Positions 1 to 9,255 of a stretch of DNA of 64,000 bases are shown here, piece after piece; positions within the stretch are counted from its first letter, which is position 1, and every line of letters begins with the position of its first letter. Location of the stretch: positions 124,001 to 188,000 of the forward strand of contig CANLBJ010000006.1 of assembly GCA_947488905.1 (NCBI GenBank), read 5' to 3'. The notes under the pieces are model-generated. The model made no database searches. It was not told the origin of the DNA and saw only the letters and a program-made list of their open reading frames with translations. This stretch comes from Ulvibacter algarum. GTDB taxonomy: Bacteria; Bacteroidota; Bacteroidia; Flavobacteriales; Flavobacteriaceae. A program made the position numbers and the translations under genes.

Positions 1-24
1 CTATCCAAATAAATAAGATTTCAA

Positions 25-1068
25 ATGAAAAAAATAGCAATAACACTAATAGCCGTATTAGCACTTGTAGCCTGCAAAAATAAAACGGAGAACATTTCTG
101 AAGAAAAAACAATAACAGAAACAAATGTAAAAACACCAAGCGATGTTATTCCATTTATGGGCGAGTGGAAAATATTATTAGGTGACGGTACTCATAACGA
201 CAACCTAGTTGGCTACGCTAAGGATGACTTTTTTTATGTTGAGAGTGAAAATCAAACAGACTGGGTAGTTTACAAAACACCAAACTCTGGTATAACTTCT
301 AAAAATTCTGGAAATACAAGAACAGAAATGGGCCAGAAAAAACACTGGAAACCTACGGAAGGTGGTAAATTAACAGGTACATTAAAAGTACAACACGTTT
401 CTACTTCTGGTGATGCTAGAGTAGCTGCTTCTTACTCTGTTGTGGTTGGTCAAATACACGGTACAGAAGGACATGAAAACGAACCTTTAAAAATCTACTA
501 TAAAAAATTTCCTGGGCACGCTAAAGGCTCAGTTTTCTGGAATTATGAGATTAATACTGCTGGTGATGACAATTCTGGCAGATGGGATTTCTCTACCGCG
601 GTATGGGGTCACGATTTTTCTGTTATTGGCTCAAGCCCTACTACTTACCCTCAAGAACCTGAAAACGGTATCGCTTTAGGTGAAGAATTTAGTTATGAAG
701 TAAATGTGTATAAAGGAATGATGTACCTCACCTTTAAAAGCGAAGGTCACGAAACAAAAACATTTGCAAAAAATTTACTTAAATCAGATTTTAACAAAGA
801 ACTACCTCAACAAATAAAAACATTATTTGTGCCTATAGGTAGAGATGGCTTAGAGCGCGAAAACGCATATGCTGGAGAATTACAAAACTTTAAACAAGGC
901 GCATACAATCAAACTAATGGTAAAGACCCAAAAACAAATATGGTTTGGAGTACAGGGGCTGAGACCTATGAGGGTGATATTGCAAAACAATATGCAAATG
1001 GATGTTATGCAGAAGTTTGGTTTAAAGAAGGAACTCTAGGAGCAGGAACAGCACCAAGTAAAGAGTAA
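25..1068 (+). CDS. PL7 alginate lyase, lipoprotein (first of two paralogues)
   Basis: Predicted to cleave alginate by beta-elimination at the cell surface or in the periplasm. The N-terminus is an SPII signal ending in a lipobox with Cys17. PL7 signatures are present: RTEM at residues 99-102, QIH at 143-145, and the late FKQGAYNQ block near 288-295. In PL7 the QIH form is usually linked to activity on guluronate-containing blocks, unlike QVH. It lies 10 bp ahead of the kinase/dehydrogenase fusion, so it is probably co-transcribed with it. A paralogue lies at 4317. Only 24 bases precede the gene in this window, so its promoter is not visible. Confidence 0.93.
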   Translation: MKKIAITLIAVLALVACKNKTENISEEKTITETNVKTPSDVIPFMGEWKILLGDGTHNDNLVGYAKDDFFYVESENQTDWVVYKTPNSGITSKNSGNTRTEMGQKKHWKPTEGGKLTGTLKVQHVSTSGDARVAASYSVVVGQIHGTEGHENEPLKIYYKKFPGHAKGSVFWNYEINTAGDDNSGRWDFSTAVWGHDFSVIGSSPTTYPQEPENGIALGEEFSYEVNVYKGMMYLTFKSEGHETKTFAKNLLKSDFNKELPQQIKTLFVPIGRDGLERENAYAGELQNFKQGAYNQTNGKDPKTNMVWSTGAETYEGDIAKQYANGCYAEVWFKEGTLGAGTAPSKE

Positions 1069-1078
1069 GTATTTCATC

Positions 1079-2965
1079 ATGACAAACAATATCATATTTA
1101 TAATGGGTGTTTCTGGCTGCGGAAAAAGCACCATCGGGAAGTTACTCGCTCAAGAATTAAATATTCCTTTTTTTGATGGTGATGATTATCATCCTGAAAG
1201 TAATATTAAAAAAATGTCTAATGGTCAGGCCTTAAACGATACAGATAGACAAGGGTGGTTAAAAACCTTAAATGATTTAGCCAAAAAACAATTAATAAAA
1301 AGTGGTTGCGTAATTGCCTGCTCTAGTTTAAAACAAAAATATCGTGACACTTTGAGTAACGATATTAATAACCAAACTAGATGGTTATATCTAGCAGGAT
1401 CTGAAGAGCAAATTTTTAATAGATTGCAAAAAAGATCAAATCACTTTATGCCTGCAAAGCTACTGCAATCACAATTTGACACGCTAGAAGAACCAAAAAA
1501 TGCGATACAAATTGATATTAAATTATCTCCAAAAGATATTATTAAAAATATAAAAAGCGAATTAATGACTACGTCAGATTTTGGATTATTTGGGCTGGGT
1601 GTAATGGGAAAAAGCCTTTGCAGAAACTTAGCTAATAACGGCTTTAAAATCTCAATGTTTAATAGGCATGTAGATGGTATAGAAGAAAATGTTGCTAAAG
1701 ATTTTAAGGCACAATATACAGCATTAAACGATGCCCAAGCCTTTGATGACATTTCTAGTTTTGTAAACTCTTTACAACAACCCAGAAAGATCATGTTGAT
1801 GGTAAATGCAGGAAAAACAATAGACTATGTAATTGAAGACCTACTCCCTTATTTATCTAAAAACGACATATTAATTGATGGTGGTAACTCTAACTATTTA
1901 AAAACCAAAGAGCGTGGTGATTATCTAAAAAATAAAGGGATTCATTTTATTGGCACAGGAGTTTCTGGCGGAGAAGAAGGCGCACTTAAAGGGCCTTCTA
2001 TTATGCCAAGTGGAGATAAAGTCGCTTATAAAGAAGTAGCTCCATTTTTAGAAAAAATAGCTGCCAAAGACAAAAACAATTTACCGTGCTGTACCTATGT
2101 GGGGCCAGAAGGTAGTGGCCAATTTATAAAAATGGTACACAACGGCGTAGAGTATGTAGAGATGCAATTGCTCGCTGAGGTTTCTACAATTTTAGAACAA
2201 TCTGGTAAAAACCTTGATGAAGTAGCTAATACTTTAGAGTCTTGGAAAGAAACTACCAATAGTTATTTATTAGAAATCACGATTGACATTCTTCGGAAAA
2301 AAGAAGGGGATGATTATTTAGTAAATAAAATACTAGACAAGGCTGGCAATAAAGGGACGGGAAACTGGACAACAATAGCCTCTGCAGAATTAGGTGTACC
2401 AAGTACACTTATTGCCTCTGCCCTATTTGCTCGTTATACCTCTTTTAATAAAGAAGAACGTGTTTCAAATAATGAAAATTTCAGAAATACTAATAACACA
2501 ACAAGTGATATTGTAATTGATGATGTTCGTGACGCTTATCAATTTGCTAGAATTATAAACCACTACCAAGGTTTTAAACTAATAAATGAAGCTTCAACAT
2601 CTTTTAAATGGGATTTAAACTTGAGCGAAATTGCTAGAATATGGACCAACGGTTGCATTATTAGATCTACTTTAATGGAAGATCTAGTAAACGTTTTTAA
2701 AGAGACGTCAAACTTACTTACTAGCTCAAAATTTATCGCATTACTCAATCAATATAAGCCATCTGTAAAAAAGGTGGTTGCGCAATGTGTGCTTAATGAT
2801 ATTACTGCTCCTTGTTTAGGAGAATCTATTCAATTTTTTAACGGAATTACCACTGCAAATTCTTCGGCAAATATGATACAAGCGCAACGTGATTATTTTG
2901 GGGCGCATACGTATAAAAGAATAGATGATGATGACGTAAAAAGTCACCACACAAACTGGAAATAA
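1079..2965 (+). CDS. Gluconokinase / 6-phosphogluconate dehydrogenase fusion
   Basis: A two-domain enzyme. Residues 1-160 are a gluconokinase with the P-loop GVSGCGKS (10-17), DGDDYHP and the SSLKQKYR block. From about residue 163 follows a complete decarboxylating 6-phosphogluconate dehydrogenase: GLGVMG nucleotide motif, DGGNS, GVSGGEEGA, the catalytic stretch KMVHNGVEYVEMQ, and KAGNKGTGNWT. Together they would convert gluconate to 6-phosphogluconate and then ribulose 5-phosphate plus NADPH. An in-frame ATG at 1565 marks the domain border, so separate translation of the second domain is possible. These are usually two proteins. A place inside an alginate operon is unexpected, and any link to NADPH supply for the SDR reductases is inference. 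Confidence 0.93.
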   Translation: MTNNIIFIMGVSGCGKSTIGKLLAQELNIPFFDGDDYHPESNIKKMSNGQALNDTDRQGWLKTLNDLAKKQLIKSGCVIACSSLKQKYRDTLSNDINNQTRWLYLAGSEEQIFNRLQKRSNHFMPAKLLQSQFDTLEEPKNAIQIDIKLSPKDIIKNIKSELMTTSDFGLFGLGVMGKSLCRNLANNGFKISMFNRHVDGIEENVAKDFKAQYTALNDAQAFDDISSFVNSLQQPRKIMLMVNAGKTIDYVIEDLLPYLSKNDILIDGGNSNYLKTKERGDYLKNKGIHFIGTGVSGGEEGALKGPSIMPSGDKVAYKEVAPFLEKIAAKDKNNLPCCTYVGPEGSGQFIKMVHNGVEYVEMQLLAEVSTILEQSGKNLDEVANTLESWKETTNSYLLEITIDILRKKEGDDYLVNKILDKAGNKGTGNWTTIASAELGVPSTLIASALFARYTSFNKEERVSNNENFRNTNNTTSDIVIDDVRDAYQFARIINHYQGFKLINEASTSFKWDLNLSEIARIWTNGCIIRSTLMEDLVNVFKETSNLLTSSKFIALLNQYKPSVKKVVAQCVLNDITAPCLGESIQFFNGITTANSSANMIQAQRDYFGAHTYKRIDDDDVKSHHTNWK

Positions 2966-2989
2966 AAACCAACCAACACAAAAAAATAT

Positions 2990-4264
2990 ATGGAAGCAGC
3001 TACACCAAAAAAATCATTCTTAAAAAAAATATTAGCCGTCATCTTAGGTTTTGGCCCTGGTATTTTTGCTATTGGTTATACTATAGGTACAGGTAGTGTT
3101 ACCTCTATGATTGTTGCTGGGAGTAAGTTTAACATGCAATTATTATGGGTGCTATTATTAAGTTGTGTTTTCTCTGGAGTGTTAATGTTTGCTTACGGTA
3201 ATTATGCTTTATTAACAGGCGAAACAGCCCTATTTGGTTTTAAAAAACACTTAAAGTACGGGAAGGCATTAGCGATATTAGTTATCATAGGGATCACCTT
3301 TGGACAATGGAATTCACTAATGGGAATTTTAGGTATTTCATCAAATATTATTTATGAAATACTAGCAATTAATTTTGATGGATTAAGCGCTTATAAATAT
3401 GAGACCGTCCTGGCAATTGCAGTTGCAATAATCATTACTTTTTATTTATTAATGCTGGTAGGTAAGTACACATTTTTTGAAAAGATACTCGTCATTTTTG
3501 TATCTCTAATGGGGTTCTCTTTTATCCTCTCTTTATGTTTTGTGCAACCATTATCTATAGATGTTGTTAAAGGACTAATACCATCTATACCAGATGTTCC
3601 TGGTGGTAAAATGTTAGTTGCTGCGTTTGTAGGTACTACTATGGCTTCTGCTACCTTTTTATCACGACCGTTATTTGTAAAAGGAAAAGGATGGACTATC
3701 AAAAACTTAAACCAACAAAAACGAGATTCTATCACAGCAGCAATCTTAATTTTTGTTATTAGTGGTGTTATTATGGCTGTAGCAGCTGGTGCTTTGTATT
3801 ACCAAGGTAAAGAAGTTACACAGGTGCTAGATATGGCAAACACACTGGAGCCAGTTGCTGGTAAATGGGCAGTAACAATTTTCTTTTTTGGAGCATTAAG
3901 CGCAGGTTTATCATCTATTTTTCCTTGTCTATTAATAGCACCATTATTGGTGGCAGATTATCAATCTGGAGAGTTAGACACTAGTTCTCGTCAGTTTAGA
4001 ATTATCACTGGTATTGCTTGTTTAGTAGCTTTAATAGGCCCTGCTTTTGGCGCAAATCCTGTTGAGGTTCAAATACTATCACAAGTATTTAATGTGTTTA
4101 TCCTACCAGTTGTGGTACTCGGTATAATATTAATGTTACACAGTAAAAAAGTAATGAAAGATTATAAAACTAGCTTAGGTGTGTATATAGGTTTGTACGC
4201 CGCACTATTCTTTTCTTTAGTAATCTCATACAACGGTATAATTGCACTTACAGAATATTTTTAA
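2990..4264 (+). CDS. Nramp-family divalent metal (or related) transporter
   Basis: A polytopic membrane protein of 424 residues with about 11 hydrophobic segments. The opening GPGIFAIGYTIGTGSVTSM resembles the Nramp TM1 region, where classical metal transporters carry the DPGN motif. Here that motif is altered, so metal specificity is doubtful. Family membership is from overall pattern recognition. It follows the kinase/dehydrogenase fusion by 24 bp and precedes the second PL7 gene by 52 bp, so it is probably in the same transcript. It could bring in a divalent cation, or it could be a diverged member carrying another solute linked to uronate or gluconate use. Confidence 0.75.
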   Translation: MEAATPKKSFLKKILAVILGFGPGIFAIGYTIGTGSVTSMIVAGSKFNMQLLWVLLLSCVFSGVLMFAYGNYALLTGETALFGFKKHLKYGKALAILVIIGITFGQWNSLMGILGISSNIIYEILAINFDGLSAYKYETVLAIAVAIIITFYLLMLVGKYTFFEKILVIFVSLMGFSFILSLCFVQPLSIDVVKGLIPSIPDVPGGKMLVAAFVGTTMASATFLSRPLFVKGKGWTIKNLNQQKRDSITAAILIFVISGVIMAVAAGALYYQGKEVTQVLDMANTLEPVAGKWAVTIFFFGALSAGLSSIFPCLLIAPLLVADYQSGELDTSSRQFRIITGIACLVALIGPAFGANPVEVQILSQVFNVFILPVVVLGIILMLHSKKVMKDYKTSLGVYIGLYAALFFSLVISYNGIIALTEYF

Positions 4265-4316
4265 AAAAAATAGCCATATAAATTAAATAACATTTCAGAA
4301 ACTAAAAACCAATACT

Positions 4317-5420
4317 ATGAATACAACCAACATCAAAACCGTAGCTTCTACCCTATTTTTTGGAGCATTACTTACACTCACTAGCTGTAATGATGCCGTT
4401 AAAAAAACTGATGCTGCAACAACTAGTGAAAAAGAGATAGCAAAAACCGTTTATGCAAATGACGTAATTCCGTTTTTTGACCAATGGAAATTAATTTTAG
4501 GTGATGGCTCTAATGCAGGAATTGTAAATGATTTTGAAAACAAAGATTATTTCTACACCACTAATGATGGTACTAGTGACTGGGTAGTCTTTAAATCGCC
4601 AAATGGCGGCGACACTCACGGTACATCAAACAATACCAGAACAGAGTTAGCGCAAACAAAAAAATGGTATCCTAAAACAGCTAATGATAAGCTAACAGCT
4701 ACTCTAAAAGTTATGAATGTTTCTGCTACGGGAGATAATCGTGTTGCTGCTTCTCACTCTGTTGTTGTAGGTCAAATACATAGTGCAGACAAACATGAAA
4801 ATGAACCTTTAAAAATTTTTTACAAGAAATACCCAGGACATACTAAAGGCTCTGTTTTTTGGCATTATGAGATCAACACAAAAGGTGATGACAACTCTGG
4901 AAGATGGGATTACTCTCACGCCGTTTGGGGTGATGACTTTTCTGTTGTTGGTACAGATGAAAATACTCCTCCGGCAGAACCTGCAGATGGTATTGATTTA
5001 GGTGAAGAGTTTAGTTATGAGATTGTTGTAAAAGACGGGATTATGAACTTAAAGTTTACTAGCAAAGGTCATGAAACTAAAACCTTTACAAAAAACTTAA
5101 TCAAATCTGAGTACACTACAAAAGCAGATATCCCTGCACAAACTCAAAAGTTGTTTGTTCCTATAGGTCAAGATGGCGTAGAACGTGAAAACGCTTATGC
5201 AGGTGAAGGTTGTTTCTTTAAGCTTGGTTGCTATAACCAAACTAACGGAAAATCTCCAGAGGTAAACAAAAACTGGTGTTCTGGTGCAGAGACACACGAT
5301 GGTGATATTAAAAAACAATATGCAGATGGTAACTATGCAGAGGTATGGTTTAAAACTGGAAGTATATCTGTAAGTGACGCTGCAGTATCTAATGAAGGCT
5401 ATTTCAGTAAAAACGATTAA
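4317..5420 (+). CDS. PL7 alginate lyase, lipoprotein (second paralogue)
   Basis: Same family and layout as the protein at 25-1068, with long identical stretches such as the GHTKGSVFW and DDNSGRWD regions. The lipobox Cys is residue 24. PL7 motifs are RTEL at 108-111, QIH at 153-155 and FKLGCYNQ late in the protein. Unlike the first copy it has extra cysteines (GEGCFF, LGCYNQ, NWCSG) that could form a disulphide outside the cytoplasm. The C-terminal tail is longer. It probably shares substrate class with its paralogue but may differ in block preference. The SDR gene follows 21 bp later. Confidence 0.93.
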   Translation: MNTTNIKTVASTLFFGALLTLTSCNDAVKKTDAATTSEKEIAKTVYANDVIPFFDQWKLILGDGSNAGIVNDFENKDYFYTTNDGTSDWVVFKSPNGGDTHGTSNNTRTELAQTKKWYPKTANDKLTATLKVMNVSATGDNRVAASHSVVVGQIHSADKHENEPLKIFYKKYPGHTKGSVFWHYEINTKGDDNSGRWDYSHAVWGDDFSVVGTDENTPPAEPADGIDLGEEFSYEIVVKDGIMNLKFTSKGHETKTFTKNLIKSEYTTKADIPAQTQKLFVPIGQDGVERENAYAGEGCFFKLGCYNQTNGKSPEVNKNWCSGAETHDGDIKKQYADGNYAEVWFKTGSISVSDAAVSNEGYFSKND

Positions 5421-5441
5421 TTAAAAAAATTAAACAAGACC

Positions 5442-6212
5442 ATGACAAACTATAAAAAATTAGCTGGCAAAAATGTTTTAATTACCGCTGGTGCGCAAGG
5501 AATTGGTGAGTCAATCACTAGACATTTTATAGACAGCGGTGCTAATGTAGCTGTGCATTATTTTTCTAGTGCAGACACGGCTAATCAATTAGTTAAATAC
5601 GCACAAAGTAAAAATGTAAAAGCCATTGCTATTAGCGGTGACTTGACAAAAGAAGAAGATGCAAACACAATGGTAGCAAAAACCGTTGAAGCTTTGGGTA
5701 GCTTAGATATACTAATTAATAATGCAGGCTCACTCGTTGCACGTAAAATGCTAAACGAGATGGAAACAGAATTCTGGCATAAAGTAATGGATATCAACCT
5801 CACATCTATGATGTTTGTGACGAGAGCCGCAGCTCCTTATTTAGCAAAAAATGAGAACAGCAGCATTGTTAATCTAGCATCACTTGCAGGACGTAAAGGA
5901 GGTCACCCAGGATCTTTAGTTTACTCAACGAGCAAAGGAGCCATATTAACATTTACCCGCGCGCTCTCTACAGAACTTGGATCACAAGGGACTAGAGTAA
6001 ACGCCGTCTCTCCAGGACTCATTCTTGGGACATCTTTTCACAACACACATACTACAAAAGAATCTGCTGCGGCAACAACAGCCGGTATACCTATACAGAG
6101 AGCAGGTAATGCAGCAGATGTAGCACGTGCTGTCTTATATCTAGCATCAGAATATGATGGTTTTATTACTGGCGCTACGCTAGATATTAATGGTGGTGTT
6201 TATAATATGTAA
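5442..6212 (+). CDS. SDR-family oxidoreductase, probable DEH reductase
   Basis: A classical short-chain dehydrogenase of 256 residues. The cofactor loop is TAGAQGIG, so the first glycine of the usual TGxxxGIG is alanine. NNAG, the active-site Ser region (NLASLAG) and the YSTSK catalytic pair are intact. The substrate loop reads SPGLILGTSFH, similar to SPGTIDTPFH in the second SDR at 16151. In alginate loci this family reduces 4-deoxy-L-erythro-5-hexoseulose uronate (DEH) to 2-keto-3-deoxygluconate. The position 21 bp after a PL7 gene supports that role. The exact substrate and the NADH/NADPH preference cannot be read from the sequence. Confidence 0.85.
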   Translation: MTNYKKLAGKNVLITAGAQGIGESITRHFIDSGANVAVHYFSSADTANQLVKYAQSKNVKAIAISGDLTKEEDANTMVAKTVEALGSLDILINNAGSLVARKMLNEMETEFWHKVMDINLTSMMFVTRAAAPYLAKNENSSIVNLASLAGRKGGHPGSLVYSTSKGAILTFTRALSTELGSQGTRVNAVSPGLILGTSFHNTHTTKESAAATTAGIPIQRAGNAADVARAVLYLASEYDGFITGATLDINGGVYNM

Positions 6213-6272
6213 TTAACAATAAAAAGGTATATTGACTAAGTAGCTTGACAAATAAAGTAACTATATAAATTC

Positions 6273-6302
6273 TTGGTTAGTAATTTAATATGTGTATATT
6301 TG
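6273..6302 (+). promoter_or_regulatory. Bacteroidota-type promoter of the PL17 gene
   Basis: TTG at 6273-6275 and TATATTTG at 6295-6302 are separated by exactly 19 bases. This matches the known Bacteroidota -33/-7 pattern TTG-N19-TAnnTTTG. The predicted start of transcription is near 6308, about 30 bases before the PL17 start codon. The -7 element runs into the operator boxes described next. Confidence 0.75.
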
Positions 6303-6323
6303 GTTTACCAATCTGGTAAACCA
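6301..6323. promoter_or_regulatory. Double GntR/FadR-type operator upstream of PL17 gene
   Basis: Two TGGTNNACCA boxes, TGGTTTACCA at 6301-6310 and TGGTAAACCA at 6314-6323, start 13 bp apart and together form a perfect inverted repeat around a 3-bp centre. The motif resembles the TTGGTNNACCAA boxes of UxuR/ExuR-type FadR-family regulators of hexuronate use. The first box overlaps the -7 element, which suits repression. The GntR protein encoded at 13970 is the likely ligand-responsive binder (inference). Confidence 0.8.
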
Positions 6324-6338
6324 ATTTACATTTCTTAG

Positions 6339-8642
6339 ATGAAAACAGTAAACAAGTATAAAATTCAAGCACTAACAGCTTTAATTCTTTTAATATTTAT
6401 TTCCTGCGCAGAAGATAAAGTATCTTCCTCAACACTTTCTTCTGCTTCGGAAATAGCAAACAACCAACATCCCTCTTTAATTTTAACTAAAGCCGGCGTT
6501 CAAGAAATACGTGCCAACTTAGGCAGTATTCCAATTTTTGATGAAACACTAGCAAATGTAAAAGCAGAAATTGATGCCGAGATTGAATTAGGTATTGAGG
6601 TACCTATCCCGAAAGATTATTCTGGTGGGTATACACATACTAGACATAAAAAAAATTGGTTTGCACTACAAAAAGCAGGTGTTCTTTATCAAATTCTTGA
6701 TGATGAAAAATATGCCCTATATATCAAGGACATGCTATTTCAGTATGAAAAAATATATAAAACTTTACCCGCACACCCTAAAACAAGATCTTACGCAAGA
6801 GGAAAATTATTCTGGCAATGTTTAAATGACTCAAACTGGTTGGTATATGTTAGCCAAGCTTATGATTGTATCTATAATTATTTATCTGCAGAAGAGCGTG
6901 AGCAATTAGAAACTAATTTATTTAGACCTTTTGCAGATTATATTTCTGTAGAAAACCCTCAATTTTACAATCGTGTACACAACCATAGTACTTGGGGTAA
7001 TGCCGCAGTAGGTATGATTGGGCTTGTAATGAATGATACTGTTTTAATTGACAGAGCGCTTTATGGGATTAAAGGTTTAAATCAAGACAAAACAGCAAAA
7101 GATGATGATGGTGGTTTTATTAATAAAGACGGTAAAGCCGGTTTTCTAGCAAATATAGAAGAGCCTTTCTCACCAGACGGTTATTATAACGAAGGTCCTT
7201 ATTATCAGCGATACGCTATGTATCCCTTTTTAATTTTTGCCGAAGGACTAAACAACGTTAAACCAGAATATAAAATATTTGACTATAAAGACGGAGTATT
7301 ATTAAAATCTATTAACGCTCTTTTAAACTTATCTGATGCAGATGGTGATTTTTTTCCGCTTAACGATGGTCAAAAAGGTATGTCTTATTACACCTCTGCC
7401 CTAGTTACTGCCGTAGACATATCTTATAAATATGGAGACCAAGACCCTGGATTATTAAGCATTGCAAAAGAACAAAACAGTGTATTATTAGACGATTCTG
7501 GTCTAGCTGTCTCACTTGGTATTAAAAATAACGAAGCAAAACCTTTTAATAAAAAATCTATTAATCTTTCTGACGGTCCAGACGGTACAGAGGGTGGTGT
7601 TGGTATATTAAGAAATGAAGGTATAGAGCTTGTATTTAAATATGCGTCACAAGGTTCTAGCCACGGTCATTATGATAAGCTATCTTATTCATTATATGAA
7701 AAAGGTGATGAAGTATTGCAAGATTATGGATTGTCTCGTTTTGTAAATATTGAACAAAAAGGTGGCGGTAATTACTTAAAAGAGAATAAAACTTGGGCAA
7801 AGCAAACCATTGCCCACAACACATTAACAATTAACGAGACTTCTCATTTTAATGCAGAATATGAAATAGGGAGTAAACACCACTCTGTATTACATTATTT
7901 TTCTTCGGAAAATGAAAGCGTGCAAGTTGTGAGTGCAAAAGAAGATAATGCATATCAAGAAACAGAAATGCTACGCACCATGGCTCTCATTAAAGATGAA
8001 GATTTTGAAAAGCCTTATCTTTTAGATATTATGAAAGTTACTGCCAACAAAGAAAACAAATATGACTTTCCATATTATTATTTTGGCCAAGTACTTAGTA
8101 CAAACTTTGAGTATCAAACTGCAAATACCTTGAAACAATTAGGTGCTAAAAATGGGTATCAACATTTATTTTTAGAAGGTAGCGGTAAAGCCGCAAATGA
8201 GAACAGTAAATTCTCTTGGTTAAACAACCGTCAGTTTTACACATTAACTTCTGTAACTAATAAAAATGACGAATTACTGTTTACAAGACTGGGAGCAAAT
8301 GATCCAGATTTTAATTTGCGACGTGATCCTGGGTTTATGTTAAGAAGAAAAAACACAAAAAATACACTTTTTGTTTCTACAGTTGAAGCACACGGTAGCT
8401 ATAGCCCTGTTACAGAATCTGCGGTTAACTCTAACAGTAACATTACACAAGTAAAAGTTGTTCTTGATACTAAAGACTACACGGCAATTGCAATAACAAC
8501 TGTAGCAGGAAACACAAAACTATTTATAACATCAAACACAGATGCTTCAAAAGAAGCAATTCACTCTTTAAAAATTAATAATAATGAGTACCAATGGACT
8601 GGTCCTTATTATTTTAAACAAATAAAAACGAATAAATTATAG
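6339..8642 (+). CDS. PL17 oligoalginate lyase, lipoprotein
   Basis: Predicted exolytic alginate lyase that releases unsaturated monouronate from oligomers. A lipoprotein signal with the lipobox Cys in LIFISCAED is followed by an alpha-helical alginate-lyase domain, with the NxH motif in VHNHSTWGN and the Tyr-rich EGPYYQRYAMY segment. A C-terminal heparinase II/III-like beta domain contains SHGHYDKLSY. The 767-residue length and domain order fit PL17. It has its own promoter and operator, and the kdgF gene begins 3 bp after its stop, so lyase and monomer-processing enzyme are coupled. Confidence 0.93.
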   Translation: MKTVNKYKIQALTALILLIFISCAEDKVSSSTLSSASEIANNQHPSLILTKAGVQEIRANLGSIPIFDETLANVKAEIDAEIELGIEVPIPKDYSGGYTHTRHKKNWFALQKAGVLYQILDDEKYALYIKDMLFQYEKIYKTLPAHPKTRSYARGKLFWQCLNDSNWLVYVSQAYDCIYNYLSAEEREQLETNLFRPFADYISVENPQFYNRVHNHSTWGNAAVGMIGLVMNDTVLIDRALYGIKGLNQDKTAKDDDGGFINKDGKAGFLANIEEPFSPDGYYNEGPYYQRYAMYPFLIFAEGLNNVKPEYKIFDYKDGVLLKSINALLNLSDADGDFFPLNDGQKGMSYYTSALVTAVDISYKYGDQDPGLLSIAKEQNSVLLDDSGLAVSLGIKNNEAKPFNKKSINLSDGPDGTEGGVGILRNEGIELVFKYASQGSSHGHYDKLSYSLYEKGDEVLQDYGLSRFVNIEQKGGGNYLKENKTWAKQTIAHNTLTINETSHFNAEYEIGSKHHSVLHYFSSENESVQVVSAKEDNAYQETEMLRTMALIKDEDFEKPYLLDIMKVTANKENKYDFPYYYFGQVLSTNFEYQTANTLKQLGAKNGYQHLFLEGSGKAANENSKFSWLNNRQFYTLTSVTNKNDELLFTRLGANDPDFNLRRDPGFMLRRKNTKNTLFVSTVEAHGSYSPVTESAVNSNSNITQVKVVLDTKDYTAIAITTVAGNTKLFITSNTDASKEAIHSLKINNNEYQWTGPYYFKQIKTNKL

Positions 8643-8645
8643 ATT

Positions 8646-9017
8646 ATGAAAAGATTAAGCGAAAAATACATCATTACAAAAGATATGCAATGGGAAGAAC
8701 TTGGAGGTGGAGTTTCAAGAAAATTTTTAGGGTATGATAATCAAATAATGATGGTTCAAGTAAAGTTTGAAAAAGGTGCACTAGGATCTCCACATCAGCA
8801 TTTTCATACCCAAGCAACTTATTGTGTGTCTGGAAAATTTGAATTTGAAATAGATGGCGTAAAACAAATCGTTGAAGCAGGAGACGGAGTATATATTGAG
8901 CCAAATTTACTTCACAGTGCAGTTTGCTTAGAGGAAGGAATGTTAATTGACACCTTTAGTCCTGTAAGAGAAGATTTCTTAAGTGGTGGTGAAGTTTCTT
9001 ATTTTGGTAATAAATAG
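8646..9017 (+). CDS. kdgF: KdgF, cupin that converts unsaturated uronates to DEH
   Basis: A 123-residue single-domain cupin. The metal ligands HQHFH plus a Gln seven residues after the first His, and a later His in EPNLLHSAV, match the KdgF set of His, His, Gln, His. The C-terminal TFSPVREDFL is also typical. KdgF turns the 4,5-unsaturated monouronate made by lyases into the linear ketouronate DEH. It lies directly after the PL17 gene (3-bp gap), the enzyme that makes its substrate. Confidence 0.9.
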   Translation: MKRLSEKYIITKDMQWEELGGGVSRKFLGYDNQIMMVQVKFEKGALGSPHQHFHTQATYCVSGKFEFEIDGVKQIVEAGDGVYIEPNLLHSAVCLEEGMLIDTFSPVREDFLSGGEVSYFGNK

Positions 9018-9101
9018 TTGTAAAAATTACACAATTCGTAATTTTTTGCGAATTAAATTGAAATTAAGTGTGATAATATTTTTTTGTTAAATAAAACTTA
9101 A

Positions 9102-9143
9102 TATATTTGGTTTACCAATTTGGTCAACCACTTTGGTAAACCA
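9102..9143. promoter_or_regulatory. Triple GntR-type operator and -7 box upstream of susC
   Basis: Three boxes TGGTNNACCA lie at 9108-9117, 9121-9130 and 9134-9143, starting every 13 bp. The middle one reads TGGTCAACCA. A -7 box TATATTTG at 9102-9109 overlaps the first box, exactly as at the PL17 promoter. No TTG sits 19 bases upstream (a TTG at 9084-9086 is 15 bases away), so the -33 element is weak. About 110 bases of leader separate this from the susC start. Confidence 0.72.
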
Positions 9144-9255
9144 AAAAATACACCTTATTAAATTGAGATTAAAACTTCAAATAAATAGTGCATTTTTAAT
9201 GAAATTAATATTTCAGCAACAAATTAACTAATCATTAAAACCTAAAAACTAGATT

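Noticed and set aside
1441-1794. 117-codon minus-strand open frame
   Set aside because: It lies wholly inside the kinase/dehydrogenase gene, whose motifs are conserved; no protein family is recognisable in the minus frame.
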